From Lepeophtheirus salmonis (taxonomy: Eukaryota; Arthropoda; Copepoda; Siphonostomatoida; Caligidae), in NCBI RefSeq assembly GCF_016086655.4, contig NC_052131.2, forward strand, positions 32,675,705-32,739,704: a stretch of DNA of 64,000 nucleotides, read 5' to 3'. The translations under genes were made by a program, and so were the position numbers. Below, one piece after another: positions 46,317 to 58,031 of this stretch; within the stretch, counting starts at the first letter, position 1; each line of letters opens with the position of its first letter. The notes under the pieces were generated by a model. That model was not told the origin of the DNA. It saw only the letters and a program-made list of their open reading frames with translations, and did no database searches.

Positions 46317-46990
46317 TAGTGATGGGACGATTAATTGGAATCGGAGAATCGGGCGTTTTTTATGCGATTAAAATTGGTTTAGGCATCGGAAGTTGCAATT
46401 CCTATTTTTATTCATTTCTGATATTTAGTCCCCCCCCCCCACAAAAAAAAGTAAAGAATAATTGATTTTTACTGGAAAATATAATATACGAAATTTTTTC
46501 CAAAAAAATTTTATCTTTGAAATTTAATTTACGTTTTCAATTTTTTTTTTCCATAAACTTTAATTTTCTGTGAATGAATATGTATTTTTGAAATTTTTCT
46601 AACAAAAATTTAATATTTGAATTATTTTTTCAAAAGTTGTTATATTAGAAATTTAATTTTTGAAATTTCTTCCGAAAAAATCATTTTTTTAAGAACAACT
46701 GAAAAAAAAAGTTTATCTTTTTGTGAACAGCTGTGGAATTTAATTTTTTTTAATAATTGGGGTTTTTCGAAGAAATCTTTTACATATCAAATTGTAGATT
46801 TGAAAAAAAAATTAATATTTGCAATTTTTCCCCCAAAAATTTAATTTTTCAAATTGTTTTCCAAAAAAAAAAAAAAATTAGAATCCTGAGAACACCTTTG
46901 ATAGCAAAATGATATTTTTTAGCTATTATTAAAAAGATTAAAGAATCGACATCGGGATTGGATTTTTTTTTTGGAATCGTCCCATCACCA
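46317..46990. mobile_element. B-family hAT-like MITE with A-family insert
   Basis: Left end TAGTGATGGGACGATTAATT, right end GGAATCGTCCCATCACCA. Flanking 8-mers are gaagtgat (46309-46316) and gaagttat (46991-46998), 7 of 8 identical. Orientation is reversed relative to 51796-52378. Internally, after TGATATTTAGT, an A-family copy (about 46430-46905, reverse orientation) begins with a C run and ends in AATCCTGAGAACACCTTTG. The outer parts carry AATCGGAGAATCGGGCGT and GAATCGACATCGGGATTGG. The 75-codon frame at 46617 is from A/T runs. Confidence 0.85.
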
Positions 46991-46998
46991 GAAGTTAT

Positions 46999-47242
46999 GT
47001 TGTCCCACACTTTATCAGTTACTTCTCTTTCTCTTCTTTTTTTAATATGAGCTTGAGCTAGACTCGCTCGTAATCTTTTTGTTGTATAAAATATTATTTG
47101 ACCTTAACACCTGTGAGATTTCATTCATTTTTGCATTTTTTTATAAAACTCCATCTATAGATATATTATATATACTCTATTTTCATTTCTTTTTCAATAT
47201 GACAAGCAAACTTGATAATATTATTTCTGAGATAAATTACTA
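46999..47242. other. AT-rich spacer, no gene seen
   Basis: Nothing recognised. Confidence 0.5.
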
Positions 47243-47500
47243 CGGTCGTTAAAAAAGTCCGTGCAAAGTCCGAGAGATGATACTACTAGGTTATATTTAT
47301 TTATTTATTAGCATCTATTGGAAGAACACACAACAAATTTCAGTCGGATCGATCTATTTCTTTCTGTTTGGTATTTTTTTTTAATCATGGAATTGGCCCG
47401 AAAGATTAGAGGACTGTCTCTTGGATTTGCAAGCAATAATCCTCATCGACTATCTGGAAAAGAATAAAACTATTACCGGTGACCCCGACGTGATAAGAAT
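47243..47500 (+). pseudogene. Internally deleted mariner copy
   Basis: It starts with a terminus-like GGTCGTTAAAAAAGTCCGTG and continues CAAAGTCCGAGAGATGATAC, GGAAGAACACACAACAAATT and TTTCAGTCGGATCGATCTAT, which is the same non-coding lead-in seen in reverse at 3415-3550. The coding part follows directly: GGACTGTCTCTTGGAT and a frame giving LQAIILIDYLEKNKTITG, the mariner catalytic-domain segment before the second aspartate. No N-terminal domain lies between, and the copy ends soon after ATTACCGG. Confidence 0.7.
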
Positions 47501-49077
47501 CTCCATCTAATATTTATATACTTATAATTAATCCATATTTCATTTTACCTTATTAATTTATTTGCATGTAACTCATTTAACACAGACACAGAAATAAATG
47601 GGTACTAACTGACGCAGACTCTTGGGAAAGAATTATAGGACTTTTAAGACAAGACAGTTTGAGATCCCTTTTGTATGTTATTTGAAAACTTTGATGAAAT
47701 ACATTCAGTTTATGCTAGTAATTCTAGGTGGCGTGTTCCTTCATACATATGTAGGAAACCCCAAAGGAATATTGATATATATTCTTGTAGAGACCATATA
47801 TGATAATTTTGAACAGAGAGCAAGAGTAATTTAATTGCAGAATCAGTAGATTTAGAGACACAAAGATATTTGAAACACAAATATATATTTTAACATGGAA
47901 TGGTCCTCATTGGCTAAAATCCAGCTGGAAATTAGACTCAATACATCCTAATAATGACTCTTGGGCCCACAAGATACAGCCCATTTGAAGGACATCCCTT
48001 CAACATTTTTCCTATTCATCACTCCAAATATTGAACTAATTTGATCAAAAATGACTTATTTTGAAGGTTTTCCAAGATATGGCGATGATTGGAAGCCCTT
48101 GATAAGACTGACCTTCAATCATACTTTGATGTATTAATATTTTCGATCTTGTGGTGAGGCTACTCCCAGACTTTGGGACGCTGATAGTAGTAGGATAAAC
48201 TTTCGGGCTATACTGACGTTGAACAACATTTAAACATACTCAATGATATCAATTTTGCACCTCCAAAAAAGACAATAAAACAATTACTTAACTTCCATGT
48301 TAAGTAATCCATGAATTATATCTGGTCTTTTTATAGTAATTTTTCATACGTACTTAATTTATATTTAAGTAAAAAAATATTTCTCATATTGTAAATTCAA
48401 CAATATATGTATATGTATCAATTAAAATGAGATAATTATTTATTTGCTGGTTGTATTTTGCGATTTTTTATTATATTTTTGCAATTCCAAAAAAGGATAT
48501 TTTCTTGTCTTTATGATATATTGAATATTTATGACATATATTGTATATACGCGTACCTTATTATATCTATGTGTGTGAGAGAGAAAATCAGAAGTGAAAC
48601 CCTGGATTGTCGTAACTTCTTTTTCTACTTTCACCATTTTCATCAAAAATAGAATTTTCTTTTCTACTTTTCAACTCTTCATGAGTCGATTTTTTATTAT
48701 TTTTCATTATCGTTATTAATGCATTCCCAGTGTCATTTTTTTTTTTTTTTTTGGTTTTTTGGCCATACATTTAAAAACACAGGCAATGTGTTTTACATAT
48801 GAATACTCCTTCGGACTTTCTTCCAGCCTTTTTTTGACGACAGATGCTCTATATAGGTATGTATATAGGCATGCAATAGGCATAGATAGGTACATCCTTT
48901 GATTTCACATTAATATTAAACATACATACATATGGATGACTAGTAGAAGTGATTCAAGTTCTTTCCAAATATTCGAAAGGATTGGTCAATATATTGTCAA
49001 CGTAAAGAGATATATACAAATATTATAATAAATGTACATAATATTATGTACAGTGCTACAATTACATATGTCAGGTC
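47501..49077. other. AT-rich spacer, no gene seen
   Basis: Frames of 60-70 codons at 47622 and at 48440-48770 (both strands) have no motif, and the latter overlap a T run near 48738. Nothing else recognised. Confidence 0.45.
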
Positions 49078-49345
49078 GTTACTTCTATTGTATCACTCAA
49101 CCTTCCCTCCAATTATAAACAGAAAAATAGCCCAAAATATCGTGGTAGTTAGCCAATCCTTCCCAACTATGGAATTATATATTTTTAGTATTGGACCGAT
49201 CCCGTATTCTTAATCATGTAGTTACTTATATTGTATCACGTAACCTTCCCTCCAAAAATAAGCAGAAAAATGGTGCGAAATCAGTTGATAGTTGGCCAAA
49301 TAAGTCAATCATACCAACTGCAATTGATCTATTAAGTCCTCCCAT
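49078..49345 (+). repeat. Two-copy tandem repeat, ~143-bp unit
   Basis: The block ACTTCTATTGTATCACTCAA, CCTTCCCTCCAATTATAAAC, AGAAAAATAGCCCAAAAT at 49081 recurs at 49224 as ACTTATATTGTATCACGTAA, CCTTCCCTCCAAAAATAAGC, AGAAAAATGGTGCGAAAT. The offset is 143 bp. Related single copies lie near 45225 and 43245. The 79-codon frame at 49191 lies across the second unit. Confidence 0.7.
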
Positions 49346-49622
49346 ACTAACCCTGTCAGAATATTTCTTCACAATTTTTAAAATGAATTACAAAAATATA
49401 TTTTGTAATATTAAAATCCTACATAATTAGAGTATTTTATTTGATATTGTATTATAATATTGCTCAGTAATATTTAATTAAAAAGGTAGACATACATTTT
49501 ATTTATGTTTGATAGCCTAAATTTCTTCATAAAAATAATAAAATGTCCAATATGTAGGACAACTACGAGGTAGCAACATTTTGGAAACGGAGCATGAGAA
49601 TATTTTATTTCTTTGTTTATTT
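49346..49622. other. AT-rich spacer, no gene seen
   Basis: Nothing recognised. Confidence 0.5.
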
Positions 49623-49965
49623 TAGTGATGGGACTATAAATCGGAGTTGGAGAATTGAGTGTTTTTTCTGGAATTGGAATCAATATCCACATCGGGATAA
49701 TATATTTAAATTTGCGACTCCGATTCTTATTTATTACTGGTATTTAACTATTCATCACATTTCTTAGTTATGAAAAAAATAGACCCCTCCAAAAAATTAA
49801 GGAAATTTTGGTTCTGACTAGAAAATGTAATATTTGATTTTTTTTTTTTTTTTCAAAAAATTTACTTTAATTTTTCAAATTTTTTTCAAAAAAATTTATA
49901 AGAGTAATTTGATTTTTTTAAGTTATTTTTTTTTTAGAACAGCTAAAATGACTACGTTAGTACTT
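49623..49965. mobile_element. B-family hAT-like MITE, one end only
   Basis: Starts TAGTGATGGGACTATAAATC, then GGAATTGGAATCAATATCC and CGACTCCGATTCTTATTT, followed after TATTTAACTA by an A-family segment (AGACCCCTCCAAAAAATTAA and A/T runs). The second end with AATCGTCCCATCACTA is absent. Confidence 0.6.
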
Positions 49966-50529
49966 AAGTCATTTCAGCTGTAGTATTTACTATAAAAGAC
50001 CGATATGGACCAATCCCAGAACTGACAAAATTAATTAGGACCGGACTGATAGGACAACATTTTTTTAAAAGTTTTTAGACCGATCTAACGAAATATTTTA
50101 TTCAATAATTTTTAATATTCTTCACCGCTCAAAAGGAGCTCATTTTATTCAACCAATCAATATTCGTTCAAAAATTGATACTTATAGGAGGAAAAGAACC
50201 AAAGAGACCAAAAGCTGATAACAAAATACAATGTGTATTTTTGTGTTAGCAAAGTAATACCGTGATGTTGAGTAACTATAGGGACTGTTTGATGTACAAA
50301 AATTCTGCCCTCTGTTTGTAAAACCTATTATCCAAATGTGGACAACCACCGTATTATATTATTATAAAAGCTATTTAGATTAACTAGGTAGCTAATTAGT
50401 GGTGATTAAGTCAATTTATTTTGTTTGCTTAACAATGGAGTTCATGACTAATTTATCAAAACGAGCAAATCTGGAATACGTCATTTATTCTGTAAAGGAA
50501 TGTCAAAAAACTTAAAATATATGGATAAT
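49966..50529. other. Spacer with low-copy repeat fragments
   Basis: 49995-50090 (AAAGACCGATATGGACCAAT, AGGACCGGACTGATAGGAC) is similar to 53695-53880 and 55040-55120. 50150-50265 is a copy of the repeat at 25770-25960. No gene. Confidence 0.45.
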
Positions 50530-51010
50530 AAGTATTAAAAAAGGAGGGCAGAATAGCCACTAGGGCACCGCCCTCTACCGAGTCAAACCTGAAAGGATCT
50601 CAAATATCAAACACATTAAGGAAGTATAAAAAAATTATTACAAAAAAAAATTATTTGAAATTTAGTTTTATAATTTTTCTATCCAAAAAATTACATTTTT
50701 TGTGAGCAGAATAAACTGTTGAATTTTTAGCCAAAAAATTTCAGTTTTTTCCAAACAGCTCTGAATTTTTTGAAATTTTTCTCCAAAAAATTTAATTTTT
50801 TTGCGCATAGCTATAGATTTTTGAAATACAGAGTCCGAAAAATGTAATAATTGGAACTTTTTTCAATAAACATTTAATAATTGAATTTTTTTTCCATCAA
50901 ATTTAATGTTTGAAATTTAATTTGAAAAAAAAAAAAATTTTACTAATTGTGACCAACTATGGATTTTTAAAAAAAAATTCCAAAAAATAGAGAATAGCTA
51001 TGGACTTGTA
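50530..51010 (-). repeat. A-family interior, degraded
   Basis: A/T runs with GAGCAGAATAAACTGTTGAAT, AAACAGCTCTGAATTTTTTG and GCATAGCTATAGATTTTTG units spaced roughly 55-60 bp. The left end is obscured by GCCACTAGGGCACCGCCC, possibly a worn terminus. Confidence 0.5.
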
Positions 51011-51787
51011 AAATCCAATAAAGGCAAAAACGTGATTTTATATTACTTTATCTCTACAGAAAGAGCAGAGCCAATTATTTTAGAATGGTGACAGACCAAT
51101 ACCCAACTATTGGACTTTTTTTCATTACTTAATAATAGAGATATACTCACACACCTTCACAATTAATAATATTTCCTTCGAGTTCAAAATTTATTATTAA
51201 TCCACATTCAAAACACCAATATAAACTAATTAATCACTGAGGGACAAGTATTGACAAATATTAATTATATTAATTAACCACGATGAAATAATATAATGTA
51301 ATTAGTTCATTTGTGTAGCGGAGATTAATGTATTATCATTCTATAGAATCTTCAAATGCCTCAATTTCGTACAACTTTGAGGATGGGAGAGTAAATAGTA
51401 TGTAACGTAAGGTTGATTAGAAAGGTCAGCGGATTGGATTCATAGAAAAAGTTTGTGAGAGGTTCAGGGTAGGCCACTGACGCTCAAGATATGCTATATG
51501 ATTATGTATAATTTTCAAACTCTGCCATTGTTTGGATCATTTAAGTGACTAACAAAAGTTGAATCAACTGCTCCCAGCCAATAACTCCATCTATATAAAT
51601 ACATTAAATTAAGTCAGTGGTTTCCAACCCAAACTCTCCCAAAGATTAAATAAAATCTAAATTAAAAAAAAGTTTTAACTTTTTAAGGCCGTAAGGTGAT
51701 TTTTTAAATGTGTGCTGAATATCGAAACGTGGGATCACGGGATTTATTGCACCTGCATATCTTATCCTTTTTACTTATTATTTGCAA
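51011..51787. other. Spacer, no gene seen
   Basis: CAGTGGTTTCCAACCCAAAC at 51616 is a hAT-like terminus without a found partner. Otherwise nothing recognised. Confidence 0.45.
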
Positions 51788-51795
51788 GTTAAAAT

Positions 51796-52378
51796 TAGTG
51801 ATAGGAGGATCCCAAAAAAAATGCCGATTCCGATGGGATTCTTGTATAAATTACCCATGTCAATTCCGATTCTTTAATGTTTTAAATAATATTTAAAAAA
51901 TACCATTTACTATCAAGGGCGTCCACAAAAATATATTTTAGGAGGGCACTTCTTTTTTGGATTACTTTTTTCAAGGAAAATACAAAAGTAAAAAATTTTG
52001 GGGAAAAAAAAAATCGAAAATTTAAATTTTTTGAAAAAAATTTTCAAAAAATCTCAAAAAATTCCTACTATAAAATAAAAAATTCAAATATTACATTTTG
52101 TGGAGAAAAACTTCAAATATACATAGTTATTCACAGAAAATGAAATTTTGAGGAAAAAGAATTTGAAAAATTACATATTCTAGAAAAATGCAAAAATTCT
52201 TCTTTTTTTTTTTTAGAGAGAGAGAGAGGGGGGTTATTTTTTTATAACTTAGAAAAGTAATAAATAGTGAAATACTAATTATGAATAAGAATCGGGATTG
52301 CAAATGAGACATTATTTTTCCAATGCAGATTTCAGAAAAAAAACAATTATCCAATTCCGATTAATCGTTCCATCAGTA
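51796..52378. mobile_element. B-family hAT-like MITE with A-family insert and perfect target duplication
   Basis: Left end TAGTGATAGGAGGATCCC, right end CGATTAATCGTTCCATCAGTA. The flanking 8-mers are identical: gttaaaat at 51788-51795 and 52379-52386. An exact 8-bp duplication at the ends of an inverted-repeat element is the hAT-superfamily signature. The A-family insert begins CAAGGGCGTCC at about 51915, after ATACCATTTACTAT, the same internal position as in the copies at 24640 and 40067. The frames at 51708 and 52127 are by-products. Confidence 0.9.
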
Positions 52379-52386
52379 GTTAAAAT

Positions 52387-53170
52387 GAATAAGTGAACCC
52401 ACTTTTGAAACCGCATGACTATTTGATCTAAGAAATAACAATGCAACAACGAGCGTGTATAAATAAAGCTCGACATGTCAAATAAAAAAGGGAGTACATA
52501 TATAAAATAATATACCAAGTTTTTTTTTCCTAAAAATTTAATAGTAATTTAATAGCTATTCATATGGATTTTTGAAATATTTTTGGATTCAAAAATACAT
52601 TGTCATTCAATGAAAATTAAATATTTTCAGAAAAAAAATTTCAATTATTAAATTATTATTTTTTTCCATAACTTAGAAAAGTTATAAATAGTTAAATACC
52701 AATAATTAATCAGAATTGGAATTGGAAATTTAACATAATTTTCCTGATGCCGATCTGAATTCCAGAAAAAACACCCGATTCCCAATTATGATTAATTGTC
52801 CTATGATCTATATTGAAAAGAAAGGAGTACACATAAAAAACAATTTGAATTAAAAATAAGTATATTAGGCTTTACTTGACCATAAAATAAAAATGTACCA
52901 ACGAGCGTGTATAGATAAAGCTCGACATGTCATATAAAAAAGGGAATACATCAATAAAATAATGAAATGTGACTGTATACTAGATTTTTTTCCAAAAAAT
53001 TAATGTCTATGAGTAAGCTATTCATATGCTACTTATATTTAAAATTTAATTTTCGAAATTTTTTTCCAAAAAATTTCAGTTTTTTTTAACAGCTCAGGAT
53101 TTTTGAAATTTTTCTTGAAAAATTTAATTTTTGTATGAATAGTTATGGATATTTGAAAATGTTGAGAATA
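52387..53170 (+). repeat. Local duplication incl. B-family right end
   Basis: CAACGAGCGTGTATAAATAA, AGCTCGACATGTCA, AATAAAAAAGGGAGTACAT at 52447 recurs at 52899 with few differences (offset 452 bp). Before each copy is a B-family right half: ATAACTTAGAAAAGTAATAA at 52244 and ATAACTTAGAAAAGTTATAA at 52668. The second right end is worn (GATTAATTGTCCTATGATC, about 52788-52806). This points to a tandem duplication of about 430-450 bp that included the end of the MITE. 53000-53170 is A-family-like interior. Confidence 0.65.
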
Positions 53171-53690
53171 ATTGCATTAGCTATAGATTCAATAAAAATA
53201 AAGACACATATTTTGTATGGGAGACAGTTCATGAGTACATAACTTAGCATTATATGGTATTAAATAGTCAGTATGCCTTAGAATAGCGCGCCCTTATCAA
53301 GTGATGTAATTTATAGTATTGCTCTTATGTATTTAAAATAGGTATTCTTCAATTTCATACTTTTTTAAGAAAGAATGGACAAAAAGAAAAAAAATTATTT
53401 GATTCATCAAAAGTATTTATATTTTAAACATATATATATAAAAGTATATACCATAGTGGGTATACTCCATTAAGTACTTTTTTTATAAATGACTCCTATT
53501 ATAGAGTACCCCAGCTATTATAGTATATAGTGTATATTGTATCAATGTGAGTAGTTCTCAATTTCTAGGTAAACTGGTTTTTATTATTTTAATGCACGCT
53601 TATTTTTATCAAAAGTAAGAAAGTTTATCAGCTATCTATATATATAATATCCTACGAGTTCTTTATTAGCACTCTACATATATATATTAG
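53171..53690. other. AT-rich spacer, no gene seen
   Basis: Nothing recognised apart from short AT microsatellites. Confidence 0.5.
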
Positions 53691-53900
53691 TGGTGGGGTT
53701 CGGTCTGAAAATCTTCGATCGATCTGAGAACCTTATGATTTTTAGTGGACCGGAACTCATTCTGTCCTTTAAAAAAGTTCGTTATGGACTGGTCTCTAAG
53801 AAAAATTATGTTTAGATCGATGGTCACAAAGAAAAATTCGGTCTGGATTGGTCCCATTTAAAATTAGGTTGGGGTGACTGTTTGTTGTAGACAAGGGTAG
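53691..53900. repeat. Repeat with internal GGTCTGGA-type units
   Basis: GGGGTTCGGTCTGAAAATCT, then GTGGACCGGAACTC, GTTATGGACTGGTCTCTAAG, and GGTCTGGATTGGTCCCATTT recur as related motifs within 200 bp. Similar sequence occurs at 49995-50090 and, in reverse, at 55040-55120. It may be the two ends of one interrupted element, but no target duplication was found. Confidence 0.45.
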
Positions 53901-53907
53901 CCACTAG

Positions 53908-54115
53908 CAAGGGCATCCGCAGGATTCTATTACGGGGGGGCTTGGTTTTTTGATTTTTTCTTTTTTTTTGACATTTTTTCAAAAATTTCAAAAATTGCTC
54001 TATTTCTCTTAAAAAATTTCAAAAATCTTAAATTTTACCCATATTTTCTCATAGAAAATTTTCTTCCATAAGATAAAATTTTTTATAATACAAAACAAAA
54101 TATTGAAGATCCCCC
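53908..54115 (+). repeat. A-family element, left part
   Basis: Starts CAAGGGCATCCGCAGGATTC followed by a G run and T runs. The right end is not recognisable. Confidence 0.5.
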
Positions 54116-55250
54116 CTAACTCTTTATCATTAAAATCTATAAGGATTTTATAATTTAAAAACTAAGAGGAAATTGAAATTTTGCTTTGAGCTTGGATTTT
54201 TCCCATTAAATAATATTATTTTAAGGCATTTTTATCGTTTAAAATCCTATTGAGTTTTAACGTGCCTTGCATCAACAGACAAGTAATGCCAGACATTAAA
54301 TAGTCCCTATAGATGTATAGTCGATGATGTCACGTATATTTCAAAATAGTAAACTTCGTAACAATAACATCAGATGTAATTAAATGGATTACATGCATAG
54401 AGCGATGATGTGATGAAGAAGTTGAAGCCCTCAAAGTTGACACATTCAAACTGTTGTAGTCATAAAAACATATGTTAACATAGAGGAGGGCACTTTAAAT
54501 ATTTTTATGTTCGATCCTCAGTGTAATTTACATATGATTATATTCTTTCAGGAACTCTTTAGTTCTTATAGAATGATGATTCTATACAAGATCTGGAGTG
54601 ATACCTGTACAAATCACCATAATGTCCATTGTTTTGCTCAAATATCATCGGCTTCAAAAAAATTCCCCTGTTTTTGCTCAACCTAAGTATTCAATCTATT
54701 TATCTCTATGGTTGCATTCATAGAGGAAAATAGAGTAACTAAGGGAACAAAAGGAGAGAAGAAAACGTATTTTACAGTCAGCTGTCGCAGGTAGGGATTT
54801 TTATGTTATTTATTGTTACAAAAAATTAAAATGTTAAAGAAAAGAAAGCCTTTAAACGTAACATAAATCCTACAAACAGCTGCTTATCTGAATATATACA
54901 CTCTCGATCAGCCAACAGCGGTTGTCTATGTTTTCATGCAGAAACCATATTTGCACAACTCAAAAATCAGGATAGGGTCGTGAGAAAATCAGTCCATAGA
55001 TTGAAACTAAAATAATCGTTCCACGATTTAAATACCATTTCATTGTACAACGGTCTGGACCGAAATATCAGTCCTAATTGTTCTAGAAGAAATCGTTTAA
55101 GACAGAACCGAAAAAACAATATATTTTGAACATTGTCTCAACACTAAAATATAAGAATTTATATTATATAGGTGGGACGTGCTATAAATATAAGCATTTT
55201 GCAGGTGTCACACTCAAACCACATTCCATCGTCTTTCCTTCAGGGGCATC
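54116..55250. other. Spacer, no gene seen
   Basis: Ends with the inverted counterpart of the 53691 repeat (ACGGTCTGGACCGAAATATC, 55052). No coding motif found. Confidence 0.45.
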
Positions 55251-55782
55251 TGTAGGGGGTAGGCTGGAGGGACTGTAGTCCCTCCCCAAAAAAAGGTATT
55301 TTTGCTTTTAACTAGAAAATTTAATATTTGACATCTTCTTTCCAAAAAAATTCATATTTGAAATTTTTCTATTTTTTCCCAAAAAAATTTAGTTTCCTGT
55401 GAGTGTCTATGGATTTTTTAAAATTTTTATACAAAAAATTTAAAATTTGAAATTTAATTTTTGAATTTTTTTTCAAAACATTTAATTTTTTGTTAACGGA
55501 TGTGGATTTTTGAAATTTTTTTCCGAAAATTTAATATTTTAAATTTAATTTTTGAATTTTTTTGTCCAAATAATAAAATTTTATGTGAAGGGCTGCGGAT
55601 TTTAGAATTTTTTTTTATAAAAAATTTAATTTTTTGTGAATAGTTGTGAATTTTCACAAATTTCAAAGATTAAAAACAAAAATTAATTTCGCAAATTTTG
55701 CTCCAAAAAAATCTTATTTCTCAAATTTTGTTCCAAAAAATTTCAAATATTAAATTTTTTGAAAAAAAAATTCATAGCACAG
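55251..55782 (-). repeat. A-family element, reverse, with clear internal periodicity
   Basis: Starts CAGGGGCATCTGTAGGGGG, then TAGGCTGGAGGGACTGTAG. Anchors of the GTGAATAGCTGTGGATTTT type occur at about 55399, 55492, 55584 and 55636, spaced 93, 92 and 52 bp, suggesting an underlying unit near 46-52 bp. The TATA end is missing. Confidence 0.65.
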
Positions 55783-56456
55783 ATGAGTGAACAATATGGG
55801 ATCATGTTATTTTTGTCCTTTTCACTCTTTAGTTACATTATATGAATATTTATAAATTATATCATTATTATACAAAATGTTGTTTCAATGATTACAAAAC
55901 AACACTCAAATACATATACAAATATAGAAATTGTGAACTTCATTCGCTTTTTGTTGAGTTATCTAGTTGAACTTTGATAGACCTTGAGACTATTTCTTCT
56001 TCTAATAAATTTATATTAATAATTTGTAGAAGTAATGAGTAAAATTGTTATGTTCTTTAAATACATAATATGATTTGATTTGTAATAAAAAAAACCTCAT
56101 TCAATTGCAATTCTTGCTCAAATAAAGTATATTAATTCCATTGTTGCTGTCAAAGGATTTTATTCATTATTCTTTCTTTCTCCAAGCCTAAGTATGGAGA
56201 TAACTGGACATATAATTAGTTACATTTTACATTTCAGAGCCTTGAACGTTTATTGTCCCTTTTGGAGATTTTATCGCATGATATATTCGCTGCCATTTTA
56301 TGTTTTATACGGAGTAGGGCAGCAAAACGTGAACTGTTAATTTATGTTTATTTTCTCATTACCTTGAAAATGTTTATTCATTATATTTTGATATTCTGTC
56401 TCCGCCGTCCTTTTTACGTAAGCAAACTATACTAATCATTTAGTAATTTCATCATC
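55783..56456. other. AT-rich spacer, no gene seen
   Basis: The 60-codon plus frame at 56253-56435 has no motif. It could include the 5' untranslated part of the mariner copy that follows. Confidence 0.45.
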
Positions 56457-57375
56457 ATGAGCGAGTAACAAGAAAAAAGACATCCCATCTCAGATCTTCT
56501 AGATGCTGGAGTTGATGTTATGAAGATTACGGACATTGTTTAGTGTTCTAGCAACCTTTTTTTTTTTTAAGTTGGCCAAGATTTTAAAAAATGGTTCTGA
56601 CCACTCCTCCCCCAAGTTTTTGTTGAGTTTCGAGAAGAAGATCCCACTAAGTCGATGAATCGTTTCGCCAACGACTTCTCTGTGGCTCCTAGGACCATCA
56701 AGAGGGCTATAAAGCACAACTTGGGATTATTTTCTTCCATAACGACCCTACACTACGTTCTGACAGAACGCAAATGGGTGAATTGTGAAAATTTTCTCGA
56801 CCAAGAAGATTTTCACAGTTGATCAATTCTGCAGCTGCCAGAACGACCACTAGCTTTTGTAAACAAAAGAAGAGGTCCAAGGGATTTACCAAACCAATAT
56901 GCAGACAAAAAATGGCCCTTGTCGTTGTGGCCTTTGATCTGATGAAAATAAGATGCCTCCGTTATATTTCAAGACTGGACGGAAAATCGGCCTGTAGGTC
57001 TACTATATATTCTTCGGTACACCATCTTGCCATTACTGAAGAACAACTATCGAGAGGATAACTCCGTGTTAATTCAGGACGGCACCCCCTCTGACCCATC
57101 CGCCAAGTACCAAAAGTTTTGCGCAGATAACATGGATCGATTCTGGTCCAAAGAGATATGCACCCTTCCTCACCAGATTTGAACACACTGAACTTTTCTA
57201 TATGGGCACTCTGGAGAGGGAAACTAACAGGACCTCACACATAAATGTGGACTCACTTTACTCCTCCATTGTGGCTGCATGGGACAACTTGTCAGAGGAT
57301 GCTGTCATCAACTCCTTAATGGCCTTCAGGTGAGGTGTAAAGGCTCTGATTGATGATGAAGGTGGCCATATTGAT
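56457..57375 (+). pseudogene. Mariner/maT-like transposase, near full length, decayed
   Basis: Starting at an ATG with a one-base insertion just after it, the plus strand gives SNKKKDIPSQILLDAGVDVM then KITDIV (first helix-turn-helix), RFANDFSVAPRTIKRAIKHN (second), a ENFLDQEDF/FTVDQF segment where the first catalytic region lies, KMPPLYFKTGRKI, then VLIQDGTPSDPSAKYQKFC with the second catalytic aspartate (57078-57080), FWSKE, and SSPDLNTLNFSIW with the third (57176-57178). The two are about 32 residues apart, close to the usual 34. Pieces lie in all three frames with many stops, so the copy is dead. It ends at GGHID-like sequence. TGCTGCCATCCCTGTA at 57509-57524 may be its right inverted terminus; the left one was not found. 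Confidence 0.85.
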
Positions 57376-57703
57376 AAAAAAAAGTTTTCCAAAAACTTTT
57401 ACTATATGTTTTTTGTTAATTAATTTTTGTTAATTTTTTTTTTGTCTATTATTGAAAATATAAAATTATTGAGGTATTTCTAACTCTATCTTTCGAGTCC
57501 ACGTTTTGCTGCCATCCCTGTATGATAGACACAATGATTCCTGTAAGCAGGACCTGGCACGCGCAAACATGAATACAAATACGCATGCAACATGGGTCTA
57601 TTGAAAAAAATAATGCAACGTGTTTGGTAAGATAATAAGTAATAACAAATAACTATTAGTTACTTTGTGGACGTCATCTTTATTGTGTTTTGTAATTCCA
57701 ATC
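57376..57703. other. Gap between mariner and THAP/P-element pseudogenes
   Basis: Contains the possible mariner right terminus (57509-57524) and presumably the 5' region of the P-element-like gene. No P-element inverted terminus was identified. Confidence 0.45.
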
Positions 57704-57976
57704 ATGCCCACTAAGAGTTGTACTCCAGGGTGTAGAACGAACTACAACAACGAGCCACACCGGTCTGGTGTTACGATCCATCTGTGGCCAAACAAAGAGA
57801 GAAACCCCAGACTTGATACTGCCTGGCTGAGAGCCATTCCAAGAGAAACAGATCTAAAGAAGACAGATGAGGCACCATCCAAAAGTACAAACCAGTGTTT
57901 CCTGCATTTCAACTACTCTGACTTCATCTATGGGTCTAAAAGAAGTAATAACCTTTGGCAAGGCTCTAAAGAAGAG

Positions 57977-58031
57977 GTAAGACAGCTGCTCACTTCTTAT
58001 GCGTATGCATGTAACTGTCCTTCTTTTACAG
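57977..58031 (+). other. Probable 55-nt intron in the THAP/P-element pseudogene
   Basis: GAAGAG is followed by GTAAGACAG and, 55 bases later, by a pyrimidine-rich CTGTCCTTCTTTTACAG acceptor. The downstream segment YLKPDVVPSLWSNCP resembles the usual continuation after a THAP domain. The join is out of phase by one base, so either a small deletion occurred or a nearby donor was used. Confidence 0.6.

Noticed and set aside
53691..55140. One large inverted-repeat element between the GGTCTGGA-type repeats
   Set aside because: The two ends resemble each other only loosely and no matching flanking octamers were found; recorded as a repeat only.
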